Of a stretch of DNA of 11,651 bases, positions 6,326-11,651 are shown one piece after another. The stretch is from an uncultured Pseudomonadota bacterium (lineage in GTDB: Bacteria; Pseudomonadota; Gammaproteobacteria; Methylococcales; Methylomonadaceae). The notes under the pieces are model-generated. The model worked only from the letters and a program-made list of their open reading frames with translations. It ran no database searches and was not told where the DNA came from. Each line of letters opens with the position of its first letter. The first letter of the stretch is position 1. Location of the stretch: the NCBI GenBank assembly GCA_903953455.1, contig CAJBJW010000345.1, positions 1-11,651 of the forward strand, read 5' to 3'. A program made the translations under genes and the position numbers.

Positions 6326-9300
6326 ATGACAACTAAAGACAAAACCGCTCCTGTACTCTCTGAGGCAACGCCAAAGAAAGGCATGACATCTGTTGACATC
6401 ACTCAAAACGTGATTTTCACGTTTAACGAAGCTATTGTCGCTGGCAATGGAAAAATCATTATCAGCAACGCAAAAGGCGATACACGCATTATCTCGCTCA
6501 ACCCTTTAGATAGTACGTCTAGTCAAGTCAGTTTTTCTGGTAAAAATCTGGTTATCAATCCGCTAGACAATTTGCTTGCTAACAGTCGCTACAGCATCCA
6601 AATTGACAATAAAGCCGTTAAAGACGCCAGTGGCAACTTCTATGCGGGCATTAAAAACACCACCACTTTATCTTTTGATACAACTGACACCAACGCGCCC
6701 AAATTTAAAACCAGCAGCCCCATCCTTAATGCAAAAAACATCGCAGCCAATGCCACGTTGCGCTTTACATTTGATGAAAAAATTAAACTCGGCACTGGGA
6801 ATATCACGCTAATTAGCGAAAACGATACCCGCACAATTCCCATCAACGATGAGCAAATCACACTATCGGGCAACACGTTAATCTTTAATCCAGCAGTGGA
6901 TTTGAATGTAAAAAGTCAATATAAAGTGCGTATTGATGCTGGGGCGATTCAAGATTTAGCGCCCGTAGCGAATTCAGCACTTGGCGTTAATGTAAACTTC
7001 ACGACCAAAGCAACTGGCGATAAACAAGTCCCCATTATTGAAGACTACACCATTGACAGTAAGAATAATAACCTCCAACTGATTTTTCAAGAACCCATTA
7101 AAATGGGCAAAGGTAGTTTCAAATTAAGTACTAATGGCGAACCCCAACTCGTTATTTCAGCTAACGACGTGTCAATTCATGGCAACGTTGCAACCCTCTC
7201 TGCAACGCTTACTCTGGGAAAGACCTACACCATATCGGCACCGAAGGGCTTTGTGAGGGATTTGGCAGGTAATGCCCTTAACGAATGGACAGCAAAAGTA
7301 TCCCCCTCTTCCACCCCTGATGAACACAAAATTGTAGCACCAACACTGGCGTCATTATTAGCAATGAACCCAGACACCGATTTCATTAGCGCCGCTAAAG
7401 CCGCACTCATTCCAACTGAAGTGGCTTACAATAAAATGATCGCCAATCGAATTACGATTCGTGACACCCCCGCTAATATTCAAAAGTATTGGGATATGTT
7501 AACCCTACTGAATTTAGATCCGCCCTTTGGTCGTATTGAATTTAAAAACACAGATGGCTCTAACATTTTAAATCCGATTTTAGAATTGAAGTCCTCACAA
7601 TTTGAACTCGATCAACAAACCGATGCAACACATGGATTGCTCAAATTTATTACCAGTCATTACAAACTCGTTATTTCAGATTTAAGTACTTACGATATTG
7701 AAAACGCCAATAATGAAACCTTAATTAGTCAGTTTATGGTTCAAGATACGATTGAAAATATCACTAAAAATTGGTCAAAACTTGAAAAAGCGCTCGAACT
7801 AGGAAAACTGCAAGGCATCAAAATCACAGATGGCACAAATTTAAACATCGTAGACTTAGTGAAAATCAATCAACCGTCAGGCGGCAGAAATCCAACGTTT
7901 GCGGGAATTAATCAAACCAGTTTAAATTTACTCAAAATGATTCAATCGGATCATTTTTTTAATGTGGATGTTTATGTAGATAGTTTGCCTACGGATATGT
8001 GGACTGCGCTCAGTGACGTTAAAAAATCCAACAGCCACATTAACTCACTGAGTATCATCTTAAAAGAAAACGCGTTAATTTCTAGCCACGCGTTTTTATC
8101 TTTGCAAGATGCCTACAACCAAAAACCTGGAACCGAGGCAAGCCCCAACAATGTTGCGGGATTGAAATTAGATTCAAGCAAAATCAATAATTTAATTTGG
8201 AATATATCCGATATTCAAGATATTGATAATGTAGATACACCCATTATTCACCTTGTACCAACGCCTGCAGATAAAAATAAAATCATTAATATTGATTTCC
8301 AAAATACACTAAATGATTATGTGTTTAATATTCATGATATTCACAGTATGTTGAGCTCGTATTTTTATCAATACGTAATAGGTCAAAATAATTTAGGCGT
8401 AAAATTCACATTTAGTTTAAATAACGCTTTTAATATTGCAGATACGAGCGCTAACATCAATGCAAATATTAATGCCATTGCTCAACTGATTAAACTCAAT
8501 AGCGTCATTTTAAAATCCACCGATAATAATAGTATTCATTGGCATGTTGTTACCGATGAAATTCATGCGTTAACCATCGACCCGAACACAAACAAAGTTA
8601 TAGATAAGGCGAACGCGGTGTTAGTGGATAAAATCAACCACTTTTTTGCCTTAAATAAAGATTTATCGCTGCTTATTTACAACTCACTCGATCAATTAAG
8701 ACAGTTAGATTTATCAGCGATATGGAATACAAACGTGATCATAAAAGTCGCGGATTCCGTAAGCCGTAGCGATGCACCAATTACGATTTTAAACAGCAAC
8801 CACCATTTAACCATTGATTTATCGAATATAAAAGACATCACCAAGGTCAATGTGAGCAGTAATTACAATCACATGGCAGATGTAGAGGTCACAACAAGCG
8901 ATAATTCGATTATTCACTTTATCATTGAAGACATTGAGTTCACACAATTAACAAAATCTGCGTTCAGAGGCATCGACTCCGCCGAATTGACCCTCAATGT
9001 TGACGTTAATACCATGTGGCCAGTGCTATCTCAAACTGATGATCACACGAGTTTAGTGATTGAAGATACCGCAAGTAATATTTCTAAATATTGGCCATCG
9101 CTCGTTGAGCAACCATCGAGAATTAAAGAAATCATTGTCACTGATTCCCAAGCCATTACGGTCAATGATTTATTTTTCGATCCGCTCAACACCCGCGATC
9201 ATTTTGAAAAACTCAACTCAAACAGCGTAGATTTACTAAAAAAAGTCAACTACAACAACAATAAACAAATTTTCAATATCGCCAATACCTTAGGGGGTGT

Positions 9301-11651
9301 CCCCTCTAATGATTCCAATAGCGATGGAAAAGCGGATCTTTGGGATGCGCTAGCAAATTTAGGACTAAAAAACACACTCAATTTCATTGATGACAATGAA
9401 AACTTGAGTGTTACGGTTGATGATTTAAGCGCTTTTCAACATGCGAAAGCGAGCTCGATTTTGCATGGTTATCGCTTTAATGGCAGCAACGTTCATATCG
9501 GGTTATCGACAACCGATGACGAAAACAAAGCCAATTTGGCAGATAACTGGGATTTCTTTTCTACACAAAATACGCCTCATTTATCATTTAGCACCTCCAA
9601 TGCAACGCAAATTCATCGACTCATCAATTCAACATTTAATCAGTTTATAGAAAAATTCAATACCGAATCCTCCACTGTTCAAATTGCGGATTCTGTTGAA
9701 AATTTAACCATGTATTTTGACGATGTAGTTGCGCTCAATGAGGTGGGCGTTGATACTCAAGTTTATATCACCGCGCCACATACCAATTTACCCATTGAAA
9801 AAAACAGTAATGGCGATTTGGCGGGCAGTTTGGATAGTGTATTGCCGATGGGCGTTTTAAATGCGGGGCATTACACGCTAAGTCAAAGTGATGCCGTTTC
9901 AGATACCGATTGGTTTAAAATCATACTCGATGCGGGCGTATCCTATCAAATCAATGTCGATGACAGTCCCTCTGCCAAAGGAATACTTGGGGATACTTAT
10001 TTTTATGGCATTTATGATAAAAACGGCAATGATATAGAAGGCTTTAAAAACGACGATTCAAACGGCTCTAAAAACGCTCAAGTCATTTTCACCCCTAAAG
10101 AATCGGGCGTGTATTATTTATCTGCCGGCGCTTACTTCAGTGAAAATACAGGTGCTTATACATTATCTGTTCGCCCTGTATCTTCAAGCGATTACACGCT
10201 CAGTGTCAATGCAAGTCAGCTTAAAAGCAACAATGCACTCACCGTTTTAAACGCAATAGAGAACAGCTATAGCCTATCTATCACGTTATCCAAAGACGAT
10301 AGTATCATCGATTTGTCGCGCTTATCATCAAGCACCCTCTCTAAAATCACGCTTAAACCCACTGACTTAACCCTTCATAAAAACGTGATTGTTGATAGCA
10401 AATCAAAGGTTAGTATTGATTTAAGTGCGCTCACTCACATCGAAAACAAAGTGACAGAGCAAATCACTAAAGAGGGTATCGAGCTCATTTTTACCGATAC
10501 CACAGGAAAAGAACACACCCTGTCATTAGTAGGTCTACACGATAACACCAACATTTCATTTAATCGTAGCGTTGAAATCACTTATCGAGATTTAGCGGCA
10601 AATATTTCTGCAAACTGGGCAGCATTAAAAGCCATGCCCCAAATCACGCATATCGAGGTGTCTGATAACGGGCTTGTAAGCGTTCCAGATTTATTTAAAG
10701 TAGATAATAACACCTCCTCAATGGACGTCGTCAACGCAAGCACGGTGGCGCTGCTTAAAAAATTCAATTTAACAAAAGAGGCTGAAGGTTTTCGCGTTTT
10801 GATTGAAAACAACACGGGTGACGATGTTGTACCTAATGCGTCATCGCTTATGTGGACGAATTTAAAAAATATCGGTTTAACTGCGCCCGTTCATCTTGTC
10901 GCGGCAGGTCACAATTTAACGCTTTCTGACAGCAGTTTAGCGGCCATTCAACACGCGATAGCCAATCACATTATTGTCGATTTTCAATCACAAAATACGG
11001 GCAATATTGATTTTAACGGTGATTTTACCAAAATAGGTAACATTACCGATGCAAACGTCTTTGAGCGAAATTTAAATAGCGCTCCCATTAAATTAGATGC
11101 GTCAGGCCTAAGTGCTCCCATTGATACCTCTGTGGTAAAAAACATCGTGCAATCTGCCATCTACGAGGCGTTGACGACAACGGGAATTACGCCCTATTAT
11201 TATTTAACGCCCAAAATATCCGATTCCGCAGCGGCCATTAGCCAACATTTGGCAAGTCTTAAAACATTTGAAACATTTTTCACGAATTCCCAAATACAGC
11301 TCAGTGATGCCACCTTTCCCGTTATCACCGTGCATAACATTCAAGATATCACCACTTATCAATCGGTATTAGACTCCATTTCCAATGGGAGTTATGGGTT
11401 GCAGATAGCCGATACATGGCATGATTTAAGTGCGTTAAATTTAACGACTAACGAGTTAGGTTTTGCAACACTGGTGATTACCCCTTCTGATTTAGGCAAT
11501 AGCGATCACGCTCAAATCGCGTTGACCGTACCAAGCAACACCGAAATTAACGTTGATTTGACCGCATTCTCAAACATTACCAAGGTAGTTAAAACCGTCA
11601 CCGACAAACAAGTATCGCTCGCTATCTCGCTTCAAGATGATCCCCTAACCC
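6326..11651 (+). CDS. Giant Ig-like/repeat surface protein, 3' end outside window
   Basis: One frame stays open from 6326 to the window edge, at least 1775 codons. An in-frame TGA at 6320 and the immediate start of the first Ig domain at residue 7 make the ATG at 6326 the only sensible start, although no Shine-Dalgarno precedes it. Order of parts: three SbsA_Ig-like domains (about 7-325); a short helical linker; degenerate repeats of about 100 residues (376-1165) with an EF-hand-like loop at 996-1007; a PPC-like domain (about 1165-1284); more repeats to the end. I found no Cys, no signal peptide and no membrane segment; composition is rich in Asp, Asn, Ser, Thr and Ile. These traits are typical of large calcium-stabilised extracellular proteins exported by type I secretion, whose signal would be at the missing C-terminus. 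Adhesin, biofilm or S-layer-like roles are inference. No secretion gene is visible here. Confidence 0.9.
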   Translation, partial: MTTKDKTAPVLSEATPKKGMTSVDITQNVIFTFNEAIVAGNGKIIISNAKGDTRIISLNPLDSTSSQVSFSGKNLVINPLDNLLANSRYSIQIDNKAVKDASGNFYAGIKNTTTLSFDTTDTNAPKFKTSSPILNAKNIAANATLRFTFDEKIKLGTGNITLISENDTRTIPINDEQITLSGNTLIFNPAVDLNVKSQYKVRIDAGAIQDLAPVANSALGVNVNFTTKATGDKQVPIIEDYTIDSKNNNLQLIFQEPIKMGKGSFKLSTNGEPQLVISANDVSIHGNVATLSATLTLGKTYTISAPKGFVRDLAGNALNEWTAKVSPSSTPDEHKIVAPTLASLLAMNPDTDFISAAKAALIPTEVAYNKMIANRITIRDTPANIQKYWDMLTLLNLDPPFGRIEFKNTDGSNILNPILELKSSQFELDQQTDATHGLLKFITSHYKLVISDLSTYDIENANNETLISQFMVQDTIENITKNWSKLEKALELGKLQGIKITDGTNLNIVDLVKINQPSGGRNPTFAGINQTSLNLLKMIQSDHFFNVDVYVDSLPTDMWTALSDVKKSNSHINSLSIILKENALISSHAFLSLQDAYNQKPGTEASPNNVAGLKLDSSKINNLIWNISDIQDIDNVDTPIIHLVPTPADKNKIINIDFQNTLNDYVFNIHDIHSMLSSYFYQYVIGQNNLGVKFTFSLNNAFNIADTSANINANINAIAQLIKLNSVILKSTDNNSIHWHVVTDEIHALTIDPNTNKVIDKANAVLVDKINHFFALNKDLSLLIYNSLDQLRQLDLSAIWNTNVIIKVADSVSRSDAPITILNSNHHLTIDLSNIKDITKVNVSSNYNHMADVEVTTSDNSIIHFIIEDIEFTQLTKSAFRGIDSAELTLNVDVNTMWPVLSQTDDHTSLVIEDTASNISKYWPSLVEQPSRIKEIIVTDSQAITVNDLFFDPLNTRDHFEKLNSNSVDLLKKVNYNNNKQIFNIANTLGGVPSNDSNSDGKADLWDALANLGLKNTLNFIDDNENLSVTVDDLSAFQHAKASSILHGYRFNGSNVHIGLSTTDDENKANLADNWDFFSTQNTPHLSFSTSNATQIHRLINSTFNQFIEKFNTESSTVQIADSVENLTMYFDDVVALNEVGVDTQVYITAPHTNLPIEKNSNGDLAGSLDSVLPMGVLNAGHYTLSQSDAVSDTDWFKIILDAGVSYQINVDDSPSAKGILGDTYFYGIYDKNGNDIEGFKNDDSNGSKNAQVIFTPKESGVYYLSAGAYFSENTGAYTLSVRPVSSSDYTLSVNASQLKSNNALTVLNAIENSYSLSITLSKDDSIIDLSRLSSSTLSKITLKPTDLTLHKNVIVDSKSKVSIDLSALTHIENKVTEQITKEGIELIFTDTTGKEHTLSLVGLHDNTNISFNRSVEITYRDLAANISANWAALKAMPQITHIEVSDNGLVSVPDLFKVDNNTSSMDVVNASTVALLKKFNLTKEAEGFRVLIENNTGDDVVPNASSLMWTNLKNIGLTAPVHLVAAGHNLTLSDSSLAAIQHAIANHIIVDFQSQNTGNIDFNGDFTKIGNITDANVFERNLNSAPIKLDASGLSAPIDTSVVKNIVQSAIYEALTTTGITPYYYLTPKISDSAAAISQHLASLKTFETFFTNSQIQLSDATFPVITVHNIQDITTYQSVLDSISNGSYGLQIADTWHDLSALNLTTNELGFATLVITPSDLGNSDHAQIALTVPSNTEINVDLTAFSNITKVVKTVTDKQVSLAISLQDDPLT
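6344..7300 (+). repeat. Three tandem SbsA-type Ig-like domains (Big_5 family)
   Basis: Residues about 7-118, 119-229 and 230-325 each follow the SbsA_Ig plan. An entry strand after APxL or APKF comes first, then FTFNEAI or FTFDEKI, then a glycine-bearing strand such as GNGKIIISN or GTGNITLIS. Next is a strand such as GKNLVINP or GNTLIFNP followed by Y-(S/K)-(I/V)-x-I. The domain closes with KDASGN, QDLAPVAN or RDLAGN. Domains 1 and 2 are clear; domain 3 is shorter and degenerate but keeps LTLGKTYTIS and RDLAGN. Such domains usually act as spacers in cell-surface proteins. Confidence 0.85.
9311..9346 (+). other. EF-hand/dockerin-like calcium loop in the giant protein
   Basis: Residues 996-1007 read DSNSDGKADLWD. 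Asp/Asn at loop positions 1, 3 and 5, Gly at 6, Asp at 9 and Asp at 12 fit the calcium-binding EF-hand loop, with Asp instead of Glu at the last position as in dockerins. It runs into a W-x-x-L helix (DLWDALANLGL), as the exiting helix would. I see only one clear copy. Confidence 0.55.
9818..10177 (+). other. PPC-like (pre-peptidase C-terminal) domain
   Basis: Residues about 1165-1284 show the PPC pattern: an entry at VLNAGHYTLSQSDAVSDTDW with the D-x-D-W-F turn at 1193-1197, then KIILDAGVSYQINVDD, then FYGIYDKNGND, then a strand-rich part with VIFTPKESGVYYLSAGA and the closing GAYTLSVRPV (1276-1284). PPC domains are beta-sandwich modules in secreted proteases and other extracellular proteins. 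No protease domain is visible in the part of the gene present here. Confidence 0.65.

Larger units (their letters stand above)
7451..11466 (+). repeat. Degenerate DT/NI/W repeats of about 100 residues
   Basis: A strand ending in D-T or D-S, then x-x-N-I/L, then often W-x-x-L, recurs with its Asp at residues 380 (RDTPANIQKYWDML), 474 (QDTIENITKNWSKL), 706 (ADTSANINANI), 810 (ADSVSRSD), 914 (EDTASNISKYWPSL), about 1022 (IDDNENLS), 1122 (ADSVENLTMYF), 1422 (RDLAANISANWAAL), 1633 (SDSAAAISQHLASL) and 1696 (ADTWHDLSAL). Spacing near the centre is 104, 104 and then 208 residues with the weak copy in between. Many copies are followed by a second strand such as IKEIIVTDS or ITHIEVSDN. Similar D-T-A-x-N-I words occur in large calcium-binding proteins of other proteobacteria. 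Confidence 0.7.

Noticed and set aside
6319..6332. FNR/Crp-like box TTGAT-ATAT-GACAA at the start of the giant gene
   Set aside because: The second half-site has a mismatch and the box overlaps the start codon; the clear palindromes upstream have the half-sites in the opposite orientation (ATCAA-TATA-TTGAT), so they are not FNR sites.
6576..6876. Open frames on both strands inside the first Ig domains, and similar ones at 7225-7410, 9441-9650 and 10582-10815
   Set aside because: All are other-frame shadows of the long plus-strand gene, with no independent start signal or domain.
6326..11651. Transposon, IS element or toxin (Rhs/CdiA-like) identity for the giant gene
   Set aside because: No terminal inverted repeats, transposase motifs, YD repeats, hemagglutinin-type N-terminus or VENN motif are visible.

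Overview
The window looks like chromosomal DNA of a flagellated gammaproteobacterium with a moderately AT-rich genome (roughly 40% G+C by eye). The basis is the gene set: a polar-type flagellin, rsmI diverging from yraN, and mltD diverging from a methyltransferase-rnhA pair, neighbourhoods known from Gammaproteobacteria. I cannot name the genus; sulfur- or methane-oxidising lineages would fit but this is a guess.

Layout. 51-1697 (+) is a complete flagellin with conserved ends and an unusually long, alanine-rich middle. 1835-2701 (-) is rsmI (16S rRNA C1402 2'-O-methyltransferase), with a hairpin plus U-run terminator at 1731-1778. Divergent from it, 2769-3140 (+) is yraN (UPF0102). 3197-4675 (-) is mltD, a lipoprotein lytic transglycosylase with one LysM. 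Divergent from it, 4761-5474 (+) is a YafS-like SAM methyltransferase whose end overlaps rnhA (5467-5904, +). These are ordinary housekeeping genes for translation, cell wall and nucleic acid upkeep.

The right half is different. After a 421-base gap carrying two copies of an AT-rich inverted repeat, one reading frame opens at 6326 and runs without a stop to the window edge (at least 1775 codons). It encodes a very large, cysteine-free, Asp/Asn/Ser/Thr-rich protein with no signal peptide. It starts with three SbsA-type Ig-like domains. Then come degenerate repeats of about 100 residues, marked by a strand ending in Asp-Thr/Ser, an Asn-Ile turn and often a Trp-x-x-Leu helix. An EF-hand-like loop and a pre-peptidase C-terminal (PPC)-like domain sit among the repeats. 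The C-terminus lies outside the window. It is most likely a secreted, calcium-dependent surface protein or adhesin exported by a type I system, but secretion and function are inferred.

The most interesting items are the uncharacterised repeat architecture of this giant protein, the paired palindromes before it, and the alanine-rich flagellin core.
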